DNA of 64,000 nt from Hephaestia caeni (GTDB lineage Bacteria > Pseudomonadota > Alphaproteobacteria > Sphingomonadales > Sphingomonadaceae), in assembly GCF_003550065.1 (NCBI RefSeq), contig NZ_QXDC01000002.1, forward strand, positions 973,306 through 1,037,305, read 5' to 3'. Of this stretch, positions 17,096-25,789 are shown in pieces (the first letter of the stretch is position 1; the number at the start of each line of letters is the position of its first letter). The notes beneath the pieces were generated by a model. The model worked only from the letters and a program-made list of their open reading frames with translations, searched no databases and was not told the origin of the DNA. The translations under genes and the position numbers were made by a program.

Positions 17096-17191
17096 GCGAT
17101 CCTGAGAGCGATGGTCCGGCAGCAGGAACCGCTACATGGGCCGTCCGCCGTTTGGCAGCGCCGGATTCCAACCGTTCTTAGCTCGGGCGAG

Positions 17192-18157
17192 CTACGACTT
17201 GTCGGCGGCGAGCTTGGCCAATGTTGACCGGGAGGGCGCGAAAAAGGTCGTTCCGGTCTGCGCCGTGGAGAAATCCAGGAGCCGGTCATAGGCACCCGCC
17301 GGTTCGCCGATGAACATCCGCTCCAGCATCTTCTCGATCACCCACAAATGCCGGGTATATCCGATGAAATAAGTGCCGAACTCGCCATAGCCGGCCCGGC
17401 CAAAAGGCATGTTGTCGCGCAAGATGTCATGTTCGTTGCCCTGCTCATCGACGATGGTGGCAAGCGTTTTGTGCGATTTGCGCGGAGCAGCGGCGTCGTC
17501 GAGCTCGATATTGTCGATCTTGGTGCGGCCGACGATTTCCTCCTGCAGCGCCGTGGAGGTTCGTCCCCAGGCCGCCAGATCGTGCAGATATTTCTGCACG
17601 ACGACGTAGCTGCCGCCGGCAAAGTCAGGATCCTCCTCACCGACCAGCGCTGCCTCTCCGATTTCATGTCCCTCCGGATTGGCGGTGCCGTCCACGAACC
17701 CCAGCAGGTCGCGGGCATCGAAGTAGCGGAAACCCGAAACCTCGTCGATTGTCGTCACCGCCGGGCCGAGAGCCCCAAGCAGGATCCGCTCGAATTCAAA
17801 GCAGATGTCCGGCCTCTCGGCGCGGATATGAAAGAGAAGATCGCCGGGCGTCGACGGAGCCTTGTGCGGCGTTCCTTCGATGGCGACGAAGCTCTTCAAT
17901 TCGCAGGGCTTCGCGGGCTCTCCAAGGCGATCCCACAGCGCGCTACCAATCCCGACAATACAGGACAGGCGGGCGGAAAGGTCGCGAAACCCCACGGTCT
18001 TCACGAGATCGTCTATTCCGCCAAGCGTATCGCGAACCCGCGTGATGGCGTCGGTTCCGTCGTTGACGCCAAGCACAAGAAAAATCGCGGCCTGCGATAG
18101 CGGCGCCTCGACACTTTGGGCAGCGATAGGCACCCGGTCCCAGGCATGTCCCGTCAT
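17192..18157 (-). CDS. Dyp-type heme peroxidase
   Basis: 321 residues of the dye-decolourising peroxidase family. The GxxDG catalytic motif is present as GFVDGTANP, with the conserved GTYFIGYTRHLWVIEKML segment near the C-terminus that carries the distal and proximal region. No signal peptide or Tat motif is seen, so it is probably cytosolic or encapsulin cargo; no encapsulin gene is near. It removes peroxide using broad electron donors. The start at 18157 has a GGGAGC site; an upstream ATG at 18187 is possible. No FixJ-like box was found ahead of it. The 163-nt stretch between its end and the small gene start at 17028 holds the box at 17078 and nothing else recognised. Confidence 0.9.
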   Translation of the reverse strand: MTGHAWDRVPIAAQSVEAPLSQAAIFLVLGVNDGTDAITRVRDTLGGIDDLVKTVGFRDLSARLSCIVGIGSALWDRLGEPAKPCELKSFVAIEGTPHKAPSTPGDLLFHIRAERPDICFEFERILLGALGPAVTTIDEVSGFRYFDARDLLGFVDGTANPEGHEIGEAALVGEEDPDFAGGSYVVVQKYLHDLAAWGRTSTALQEEIVGRTKIDNIELDDAAAPRKSHKTLATIVDEQGNEHDILRDNMPFGRAGYGEFGTYFIGYTRHLWVIEKMLERMFIGEPAGAYDRLLDFSTAQTGTTFFAPSRSTLAKLAADKS

Positions 18158-18284
18158 AGAAGCTCCCTGTTGCGATCGGGTGGTCATAGCAACAGTCCGT
18201 CCGCAGATGAACATCTGCGCCGGGATACGTCTTCAAAAGCATCGAACCGCAGCTCCGTCCTTCCTCAGGCGTCCGATTTCGCTG

Positions 18285-18299
18285 CTTAGTATGATCCCG
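18285..18299 (+). promoter_or_regulatory. FixJ-like box upstream of the P-type ATPase
   Basis: CTTAGTATGATCCCG, starting 80 nt before the start at 18365. It is weaker than the others in the core but shares GTAn2ATCCCGnATATG with the box at 23847. Confidence 0.4.
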
Positions 18300-18364
18300 T
18301 ATATGACGGAGCCGCCCCGGTCCTGATCCTTCCCGCAGTTCAACGACCCAGCGGGGATAGCAGA

Positions 18365-21040
18365 GTGAAGCCGGACAAGATCGCAGCATGGCACGCCTTG
18401 GCGACCGACTCCGTCCTCGACCAGCTGGACGCCGATATTGCCGGGCTCAGTCAGCGCGAAGCGGAAGAGCGACTGGCCCGGCACGGCCCCAATGCGCTCC
18501 CGAGCACGGCGACCGTGCATCCGTTTCTGCGCTTCCTCGCCCAGTTCAACAGTGCGCTCATCTATTTCCTGCTCGCTGCCGCCTTCGCCGCCGCTCTCCT
18601 CGGCCATCTCGTCGACGCGCTGGTCATCGCGGTGGTAGTGCTCGTCAACGCGATTGTCGGCTTCGCCCAAGAAGGCAAGGCCGAACGGGCGCTGGGCGCG
18701 ATCCGCGACATGATCGCCCCGCATGCGATCGTGCTGCGCGACGGCGCGCGCCGGACCGTCTCGGTGCCCGATCTCGTCCCCGGCGATATCGTGATGCTGG
18801 AGGCCGGCGACCGGGTTCCCGCCGACCTGCGGCTGCTGCGGGCGCGCGGCCTGCTGATCGACGAGGCTCCCCTCACCGGCGAATCCGTGCCGGTCGAGAA
18901 GCAGGAAGAGCCCGTCGACAACGCGGCCGGCATCGCCGACCAGCGCAGCATGGCCTTCTCCGGCACGCTGGTCGCCTCGGGGCAGGCAAACGGCGTCGTC
19001 GCGGCCACCGGCACACGCACACAGATCGGCCGGATCAGCAGCCTGCTCCAGTCCGTCGAGACGGTGACGACGCCACTCCTGCGCCAGATCAACCGGTTCG
19101 CCCGGCGCTTCACCTGGCTGGTGATGGCGGGCTCGCTTGTTCTGTTTGCCTTTGCGGTGCTTGCACGCGAGTTTCACTGGATTGATGCGCTGATCGCGGT
19201 AGTGGCGCTGGCCGTCGGTATCATCCCCGAAGGCCTGCCGGCGGTCATCACGATTACGCTTGCGATCGGCGTCCAGCGCATGGCGTCTCGAAACGCGGTG
19301 ATCCGTCGTCTACCCGCGGTGGAGACGCTAGGCGCAACCTCGGTCATCTGCTCGGACAAGACGGGCACGCTCACCCGCAACGAAATGATGGTGCGGCGCG
19401 TCCTCATCGACAGGCAAGAGATCCTTGTTGGCGGGTCAGGCTATGCACCCGAGGGCGGGCTCACCAGCGAGGGAGCTGATGACGATGCCGACGCCGTCGC
19501 CGCAGCGAGCCCGATCATCCGCTGTGGCCTGCTCTGCAACGATGCCATGCTACGGCGCGACGGCGATCACTGGAAGGTCGATGGCGATCCCATGGAAGGG
19601 GCGCTGGTCGCGTTGGCGATGAAGGCCGGGCTCAATCCCGATCACCTGCGCTCCGAATGGAAGCGCCTCGACGAGATTCCCTTCGATGCCACCTACCGTT
19701 TCATGGCGACGCTCCACGCAGGTCCGTCCGATGAGCTTGTGATCTTCATCAAGGGCGCCCCGGAGGAAGTGATGGCAATCGCCGGCGTCGACCAGCAGGT
19801 CTGGGCGCAGCGGATCGCACGGGCCGCCGATCACGGCGAACGCCTGCTGGGTTTCGCCATGAAGCGGCTGAAGACGGGCAAGGCGCGTATCGCCTTCGAC
19901 GATTTGCACGGCGGCGTGGAGCTACTGGGTCTGATGGGGTTCATCGATCCGCCGCGTGAGGAAGCGCGGGCGGCGATCGCCGAATGCCGGTCGGCCGGCA
20001 TCGCCGTCAAGATGATCACCGGCGATCATCTGGGCACGGCGCTCGCCATCGCGCGCCAGCTTCACATCAGCGAGGACCCTCGGGGCGTCACCGGCAAAGA
20101 ATTGGAGGCGCTCTCTGATGACGCGCTGGCCAACCGCGTCATTGGCGTCGACGTCTTCGCGCGCACCAGTCCCGAGCATAAGCTGCGCATCGTTCGGGCG
20201 CTCCAGTCCCATGGCCTTATCGTCGCGATGACCGGCGACGGCGTCAACGACGCGCCGTCGCTCAAGCAGGCCGATGTCGGCACCGCGATGGGGCACAAGG
20301 GCACCGAAGCCGCCAAGGAAGCCGCCGAAATGGTGCTGCTCGACGATAATTTCGCGTCGATCGTCGCCGCGGTCCGTGAAGGCCGCACCGTCTACGACAA
20401 TATCCGCAAGGTCATCGCCTGGACGCTGCCGACCAATGGTGGTGAGACGGTTGCGGTGGTGCTCGCGATCCTCATCGGCTTCACCCTGCCGATGACCGCG
20501 ACCCAGATCCTCTGGATCAATCTGGTGCTGGCGGTAACGCTGGGTCTCGTCCTGGCGTTCGAGCCCAGCGAACCGGGCACAATGGCACGGCAGCCGCGTG
20601 CGGCGAGCGCACCGCTGCTCTCCCCCTTTCTGCTCTGGCGGGTCGTGCTCGTCTCAGTGCTGCTGGCGGCCCTTGGCCTCGGCGTCTTCTTCCACACGCT
20701 GGGCCAGGGCCGCGATCTCGAGACGGCGCGGACGATGGTCGTCAACATGCTGGTGGTCGCCGAGATCTTCTATCTCTTCAATGTGCGCTACCTGCACATG
20801 CGCTCGCTCACCTGGCGCGGTGCGATCGGAACGCCGGCCGTCCTCGGCGCCATCGCGGTCGTGGTGCTGGCCCAGCTTCTCTACACTTATGCCCCCTTCA
20901 TGCACGCCGTCTTCGAAAGCCGACCACTGACCCTGGTGGACGGCGCGCTCATCGTGGCCTTGAGCGTCGCACTGTTCTTCTGCCTCGAAGCCGAGAAACT
21001 GCTGATGCGCCGCCTCGGCTGGTTCGAAGAGCTGGGCTGA
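18365..21040 (+). CDS. P2-type cation-transporting ATPase
   Basis: 891 residues with the complete P-type ATPase plan: N-terminal cation-ATPase domain, actuator with LTGESVP, phosphorylation motif DKTGTLT (D331), nucleotide-binding domain, [12 protein letters not shown] hinge and about ten membrane helices. Helix 4 has PEGLP as in Ca2+/Na+,K+ pumps. Helix 6 reads NLVLAVTLG where SERCA has NLVTDGLPA, so the ion-binding Asp is missing and Ca2+ is doubtful as substrate. It is followed 43 nt later by a universal stress gene. A weak FixJ-like box precedes it. Ion specificity remains open. Confidence 0.88.
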   Translation: MKPDKIAAWHALATDSVLDQLDADIAGLSQREAEERLARHGPNALPSTATVHPFLRFLAQFNSALIYFLLAAAFAAALLGHLVDALVIAVVVLVNAIVGFAQEGKAERALGAIRDMIAPHAIVLRDGARRTVSVPDLVPGDIVMLEAGDRVPADLRLLRARGLLIDEAPLTGESVPVEKQEEPVDNAAGIADQRSMAFSGTLVASGQANGVVAATGTRTQIGRISSLLQSVETVTTPLLRQINRFARRFTWLVMAGSLVLFAFAVLAREFHWIDALIAVVALAVGIIPEGLPAVITITLAIGVQRMASRNAVIRRLPAVETLGATSVICSDKTGTLTRNEMMVRRVLIDRQEILVGGSGYAPEGGLTSEGADDDADAVAAASPIIRCGLLCNDAMLRRDGDHWKVDGDPMEGALVALAMKAGLNPDHLRSEWKRLDEIPFDATYRFMATLHAGPSDELVIFIKGAPEEVMAIAGVDQQVWAQRIARAADHGERLLGFAMKRLKTGKARIAFDDLHGGVELLGLMGFIDPPREEARAAIAECRSAGIAVKMITGDHLGTALAIARQLHISEDPRGVTGKELEALSDDALANRVIGVDVFARTSPEHKLRIVRALQSHGLIVAMTGDGVNDAPSLKQADVGTAMGHKGTEAAKEAAEMVLLDDNFASIVAAVREGRTVYDNIRKVIAWTLPTNGGETVAVVLAILIGFTLPMTATQILWINLVLAVTLGLVLAFEPSEPGTMARQPRAASAPLLSPFLLWRVVLVSVLLAALGLGVFFHTLGQGRDLETARTMVVNMLVVAEIFYLFNVRYLHMRSLTWRGAIGTPAVLGAIAVVVLAQLLYTYAPFMHAVFESRPLTLVDGALIVALSVALFFCLEAEKLLMRRLGWFEELG

Positions 21041-21083
21041 CACCCAAGACCCCGCCCCAATTACGATATTGAAAGGATGCTGT

Positions 21084-21965
21084 ATGACCACCTCGACCGG
21101 ACCGCGGAAAATTCTCCTCGCCACGGATATGAGCTGCCGCTGCGACCGGGCGCTCGATCGGGCCGTCCAGCTCGCCCAGGAGTGGGAGGCCGAGCTGATC
21201 GCGGCCTATGTCATCGATCCCGCCGAGACACGCCAGTTCCGCTTCGACCGCACACCGTCCTCCTGGCGGCGGTTGCCGAGCCCCGTCGACCGGATGAAGT
21301 GGCGGCTCAAGCGCGACCTTGGATCATCCGCCGACACGATCCGCATCCTCGTCGAAGAAGGCGATCCCGCCGAACTGCTGCTCGCAATGGCGGCGCGTGA
21401 AGGATGCGATCTCATCGTGACCGGGATCGCCCGCGACGAGACGCTCGGCCGTATGTTCCTCGGCAATACCGTCAACCGGTTGGTACGCGGGTCGCCTGCA
21501 CCCGTGCTCGTCGTCCATGATCGTGCGGTCCGGCATTATCGCGACATCGTCATCGGCACCGATTTCTCGGAAGCCTCGCTCCAGGCCTTGCTGCGCACCG
21601 CACACTTCTTCCCGGCAGCCTCATTGACGTTGTTCCACGGCTATGACGTCCCTTTCTCGGGATATCTGAACGAGCAGGATTTCAAGCGCGACCTTGGAGC
21701 CATGGAAAAGGAACTGGGGAAGAAGTTCCTGAGCGACGAGCGCGTCGACAATCGCCTCAGGGACAGGACCGATGTCATCATCGCCCACGGCAGCCCGGAG
21801 CGGCTGCTCAGCGACTATGTCGAGGACCAGCATGTCGATCTCACCGTGATCGGAAGCCATGGTCGGGGCGCGCTGTTCGATGCCCTGATCGGAAGCACGG
21901 CGAAAAGCCTCCTGGAGACCCTCGAAGGCGATCTGCTGATCGTCCATTATCGGCCGAAGGAGTAG
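21084..21965 (+). CDS. universal stress protein, tandem UspA domains
   Basis: 293 residues, two canonical UspA domains. Both retain ATP-binding loops: ARDETLGRMFLGNTVNRLVRGSPAPVLVV ending the first (read in pieces as G-x2-G-x9-G/S pattern) and GSHGRGALFDALIGSTAKSLL ending the second. The start at 21084 has an AAGGA site; an in-frame TTG at 21069 is unlikely. It is 43 nt downstream of the cation ATPase and probably cotranscribed with it. Confidence 0.88.
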   Translation: MTTSTGPRKILLATDMSCRCDRALDRAVQLAQEWEAELIAAYVIDPAETRQFRFDRTPSSWRRLPSPVDRMKWRLKRDLGSSADTIRILVEEGDPAELLLAMAAREGCDLIVTGIARDETLGRMFLGNTVNRLVRGSPAPVLVVHDRAVRHYRDIVIGTDFSEASLQALLRTAHFFPAASLTLFHGYDVPFSGYLNEQDFKRDLGAMEKELGKKFLSDERVDNRLRDRTDVIIAHGSPERLLSDYVEDQHVDLTVIGSHGRGALFDALIGSTAKSLLETLEGDLLIVHYRPKE

Positions 21966-22075
21966 TCGCGAGCACCGCTGGATCCAACTGCAAATCCGTG
22001 ACGGCCGCGAACGCACGCTCACGATAACACGGGTCGGCACGCCGCCCGTAACGCGCTGAACCGTGGCCATGCGTG

Positions 22076-22822
22076 TCAGAACCAAGGACGGAGCGCCATC
22101 TGCGTACCGAGCAAGAGCAGGCAAAGCAGGAACCAGCGCCTGAAACGCTCCGGGCTGATCCGCGCACGCAGCCAGGTCCCGGCCTGCATGCCAGCCATCG
22201 CGGGGACCACAGCTACAAACGACCAGCCAAGGTCGCTTGTCGGCAGCGCGTCCCGCGCCGCCAGTCCGGCGCCGAGCGCCAGCGTCGAGACGGTGAACGA
22301 CAGGCCCAATGCCTGGACCAGATCGTCCTTCTCCAGCCCCAGAGCCTGGAGATACGGCACCGCCGGGATCACGAAGACGCCTGTGGCGCCCGTGACAGCG
22401 CCGGTCGCCAATCCCACCACGGGTGACAGACAGCGCTCCACCCTTGGGGGGACATGGATCGGTCGCGCGTAAAGCGCGTAGGCGGCGTAAACGACAAGCA
22501 CCAGACCGAGCGCGGCGGTCGTGAAAGCGGCGTCGCCCGCGGCGAGCAGCGATGCGCAGACCAAGGTCGCCCCGGAGATTGCAACCATCATCGCCCAGAA
22601 CCGGCGCACCAGGCAAAAGAGACTCGGTCCTGTCACCAGCTGCCAGATATTCGTCACGGTGGAAGGCACGAGCATCAACGCGGCGGCCGCGAGCGGGGTA
22701 AGCGCAAGAGTCAGAAGCCCCATCGCGACGGTCGGCAACCCCATGCCGGTGGCGCCCTTGACCAGCCCGGCGACGAAGAAGACGGGAACGACGATCGCGA
22801 ACGTGATGAGAGCGTTGTCCAT
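22076..22822 (-). CDS. TauE/SafE-family membrane permease
   Basis: 248 residues with about eight hydrophobic helices in two repeats, each starting with the family GLVKGATGMGLP / GLATGAVTGATGVFV type of motif. The family exports sulfite, sulfoacetate or other small organic anions. It is encoded divergently from a LysR regulator with a 97-nt gap, so control by that regulator is likely. A stretch of about 110 nt between this gene and the stress protein gene shows nothing recognisable. The substrate is unknown. Confidence 0.85.
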   Translation of the reverse strand: MDNALITFAIVVPVFFVAGLVKGATGMGLPTVAMGLLTLALTPLAAAALMLVPSTVTNIWQLVTGPSLFCLVRRFWAMMVAISGATLVCASLLAAGDAAFTTAALGLVLVVYAAYALYARPIHVPPRVERCLSPVVGLATGAVTGATGVFVIPAVPYLQALGLEKDDLVQALGLSFTVSTLALGAGLAARDALPTSDLGWSFVAVVPAMAGMQAGTWLRARISPERFRRWFLLCLLLLGTQMALRPWF

Positions 22823-22919
22823 CGTACCATTGTGCGCTTGGCGCCGCCGACAACAATCTGGAAGATCCGTGCACAGGCTCCGGCTAGCCCGAAGGCTGAT
22901 ATACGGATATGACCTGTGC

Positions 22920-23807
22920 ATGCGCTTCGATCTCGGCGATCTTCGGCTGTTCCTGGCGGTGGTCGACGCCGGCAGCATCACCCATGGCGCGGCGGCGGTG
23001 AATCTCTCGCTTGCCGCCGCGAGCGAGCGACTGCTGGGCATGGAAGCTGCGGGCGGCGCAGCACTACTGGTCCGCGGACGCCGCGGCGCCTCTCCCACCC
23101 GTGCCGGGGAGGTTTTGGCACATCATGCGCGCGCGATCCTGCGGCAGGTTTCCGAGATGCGGACCGAACTGTCGGAGCACGCCAGCGGCGTCCACACGAC
23201 GGTGCGGATGCTGGCGAGCACCGCGGCAATCACCGAGATGCTACCCGAGCGGATCGGGCCCTGGCTCGCGGCCAACCCTCAGATCGACGTCGATCTCAGC
23301 GAACGGCCGAGCGTCGAGACAGTGAAGGCCATCGCAACCGGACTTGCCGATCTTGGCATCGTCTCGGACGCGGTGGATATCGGCGCCCTTCATGTCCGCA
23401 TGTGCGCGCCCGATCGGCTGGTGGCGGTCATGGCGGTTCAGGATCCGCTCGCTTCGGCCCGCCGGGTCACCCTGGCGGAACTGCTGGAGCGGCCCCTGAT
23501 CGGCCTGACGGGCGCACTGCAATCTCATATCGACGATCATGCGCTCCGCGCAGGCCGCCCGTTCCGCCCGCGCATCCGGCTCCGCACCTTCGAAGGCGTG
23601 TGTCGGGTCGCGGCGACCGGCGCGGGAATTGGCATAGTTTCCGAGACGGCCGCGCGGCGATGCCGCCGTGCCATGCGTCTGGGGATCGTGCCGCTGAGCG
23701 ACGCCTGGGCAAGCCGGCGCCTGTTGGCATGCTGCCGCGAACCCCAAGAGTTGCATCGCGCTGCAGCCTCGCTGCTGGACTATCTGACGCAAGGCCCTGC
23801 CCTGTGA
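22920..23807 (+). CDS. LysR-family transcriptional regulator
   Basis: 295 residues. The N-terminal winged helix-turn-helix (about 1-60: FDLGDLRLFLAVVDAGSITHGAAAVNLS... in pieces) and the effector-binding domain (about 90-290) follow the LysR plan. The start at 22920 is the ATG nearest the conserved MRFDLGDLRLF opening. It is divergent from the TauE/SafE permease and probably controls it. The intergenic region contains a GATAT-ACG-GATAT pattern but no clear T-N11-A site could be fixed by eye. Confidence 0.9.
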   Translation: MRFDLGDLRLFLAVVDAGSITHGAAAVNLSLAAASERLLGMEAAGGAALLVRGRRGASPTRAGEVLAHHARAILRQVSEMRTELSEHASGVHTTVRMLASTAAITEMLPERIGPWLAANPQIDVDLSERPSVETVKAIATGLADLGIVSDAVDIGALHVRMCAPDRLVAVMAVQDPLASARRVTLAELLERPLIGLTGALQSHIDDHALRAGRPFRPRIRLRTFEGVCRVAATGAGIGIVSETAARRCRRAMRLGIVPLSDAWASRRLLACCREPQELHRAAASLLDYLTQGPAL

Positions 23808-23846
23808 GATCCATCTTCGTCAGTCAGTCCAGAACCTGCGATACGC

Positions 23847-23861
23847 CTCCGTAACATCCCG
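23847..23861 (+). promoter_or_regulatory. FixJ-like box upstream of the third universal stress gene
   Basis: CTCCGTAACATCCCG, starting 71 nt before the start at 23918. One core base differs from CTACGTA; the downstream half matches the box at 18285. Confidence 0.45.
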
Positions 23862-23917
23862 CATATGGACCGGCACCATCGGACCATAGCCTCCCGCCAT
23901 CTTGCATGGAGGCGGCA

Positions 23918-24712
23918 ATGAAGAATATCCTGGTACTGATACATGACGACGAGGGACAAGAGGCGCGTCTGCAGGTGGCTCTTGATCTGACGAGAGCGCT
24001 CGAAGGGCATCTGGCCTGCCTCGATGTGACGATGGTCCCTAATATCGCGGGCGACTATGACGGCACCGGCTCGGCCATGCTGATCGCGGACGAGCGCAAG
24101 CGCGAAGCCGATAACAAGGCGAGCCTCGAAGCCCGGCTGGCATCCGAGGATGTTGTCTGGAGCTGGAGCGATGTGACGGGATTCGCAGCCGAGGCCGTGC
24201 TGGACGCCGCCGCGCTGGCGGATCTCATCATCCTCAATCGAAAGCTCGATCGATCGTCCCATCCTGACATGCACGCGCTGACGAGCCGCATCGTCAGCAA
24301 AGCGCGCAAGCCTGTCGTCGCCGTCCCCGATAACGGCAAGGGCTTCAAATTCGGACGCGCTCTCATAGCCTGGGACGGACAGGCCTCCGCGGCAGCAACG
24401 ATGCGCGCCTGCGTGCCGTTGCTGGCCCTCGCCGAGGAAGTCCAGATCTTCATGGCCCGCGATGGCGCGGAGCAGACCGAACCCAGAGAGGCTGCCGAAT
24501 ATCTGTCGCGGCACAACATCCACGCCTCGATTCGGATCGTCGATGATGGGCTGACCGCTGCCGACGAGCTCATCGCCGATGAGGCGGCCAACTGGCATGC
24601 GGACTATATCCTGATGGGGGCCTATGGACGCGGACGGTTGATGGAGACGTTCGGCGGCGTCACCAGGCGCATGCTCGCGACAGCCACGCTGCCGCTCATT
24701 CTCGGCCACTGA
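23918..24712 (+). CDS. universal stress protein
   Basis: 264 residues, tandem UspA folds. It opens MKNILVLIHDDEGQEARLQ and ends with the ATP-loop type ILMGAYGRGRLMETFGGVTRRML. The start at 23918 follows a GGAGGC ribosome-binding site; a start at 23906 would put that site inside the gene. A FixJ-like box precedes it. Function is probably survival in hypoxia or stationary phase. Confidence 0.86.
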   Translation: MKNILVLIHDDEGQEARLQVALDLTRALEGHLACLDVTMVPNIAGDYDGTGSAMLIADERKREADNKASLEARLASEDVVWSWSDVTGFAAEAVLDAAALADLIILNRKLDRSSHPDMHALTSRIVSKARKPVVAVPDNGKGFKFGRALIAWDGQASAAATMRACVPLLALAEEVQIFMARDGAEQTEPREAAEYLSRHNIHASIRIVDDGLTAADELIADEAANWHADYILMGAYGRGRLMETFGGVTRRMLATATLPLILGH

Positions 24713-24778
24713 ACCGTCTGATTGCCGGCAACTGGCAAACAGGTTTCGCGTGCAGGACCAAAGATCCATCTCGCGCCT

Positions 24779-24793
24779 CTACGGGAATTCCAC
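24779..24793 (+). promoter_or_regulatory. FixJ-like box upstream of the fourth universal stress gene
   Basis: CTACGGGAATTCCAC, starting 73 nt before the start at 24852. CTACG and ATTCCAC are as in the phasin box; the middle differs. Confidence 0.5.
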
Positions 24794-24851
24794 AGGTGTG
24801 CGACCGCGGAGCGCTTCCTAGCCTCGCTGCTGGACAGAAGGAGATGCCGTC

Positions 24852-25679
24852 ATGCTGAAAGATCTCGTCGCTTTCGTGGACAATGGAGAGGCCGCCAAAC
24901 CTTTCCTGGAGCGGTCGATCGCTTTCGCGGCCGTCCAGGACGCGCATCTGGCTGTAACCCTGCTCAACGACATCTTCTGGGATCCAGGGATGCTGACGCC
25001 CTACGAAGCCTATACAGGCGTGCTGGACGAGATCGAAGCGGAAGAGGCGCGGCGGCTGTCGGAGGTCCGCGCAGCCGTCGAACACGCTGCCATCCCGGTC
25101 GAACTACGTTCGTTCAGTGATGCGCCAGCCTATCTGCGCGGCGCGGCGCGGCTCGAAGGACGCTATGCCGACCTGGTTCTCATCGGACCGCCGGCCGCCT
25201 ACAGGAACCCTCGCTTGCGCCGCCGATGCGTGGAATCCGCGCTCATGGGCTCGGCCGGACCGGTGTTAATTTCGCCCGAAGGAACACAGCTCGGGAAGAT
25301 CGATCATGTCGTACTCGGCTGGGACGCCTCGGGCGAGGCCCGCCGCGCCGCACACGATCTCCTTCAGATCGCCGAGTCGGGAGCGCGGATCGATATTATC
25401 GCCGTGGATGCGCAACCAAGCAGCGAAGGACATGGCGCTTCGCCCGGCGCGGACATCGCGCGTCATCTCGCGCGGCACGGCTTCGCCGCCGAGGTCCATC
25501 TGGAAAGCTCCGTCGGCAAGACGGTCGCACAGGTGCTGGAGCAGTTCGCGATCGACCGCGGCGCCAACCTCCTGTCGATCGGCGCATTCGCTCACTCGCG
25601 GGTGCGGGACATCTTCCTGGGAGGGGTGACCCGGCATCTCGTCGAGGAGGCTCGGTTGCCGCTTCTCTTGTCCCGTTAG
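24852..25679 (+). CDS. universal stress protein, paralogue of the one at 11352
   Basis: 275 residues, two Usp domains. The opening MLKDLVAFVDNGEAAKPFLE and the C-terminal SIGAFAHSRVRDIFLGGVTRHLVEEA (in pieces) parallel the protein at 11352 (VKDILAIVDTGDEDEQFL, ASAHSRLRELFLGGVTHDLI). The two are likely duplicates. A GAAGGAG site precedes the ATG. It is a third Usp-type gene with its own FixJ-like box. Confidence 0.86.
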   Translation: MLKDLVAFVDNGEAAKPFLERSIAFAAVQDAHLAVTLLNDIFWDPGMLTPYEAYTGVLDEIEAEEARRLSEVRAAVEHAAIPVELRSFSDAPAYLRGAARLEGRYADLVLIGPPAAYRNPRLRRRCVESALMGSAGPVLISPEGTQLGKIDHVVLGWDASGEARRAAHDLLQIAESGARIDIIAVDAQPSSEGHGASPGADIARHLARHGFAAEVHLESSVGKTVAQVLEQFAIDRGANLLSIGAFAHSRVRDIFLGGVTRHLVEEARLPLLLSR

Positions 25680-25789
25680 CACGGACAGTTGGTGCGATAA
25701 CGCAGTAAGGCAGTTCGCCGCACCGCATTGGTCGCACTGATGACCAACTGCTAGTCTATCGGAGACAAGAACAGGAATCGGAAGCAAAA

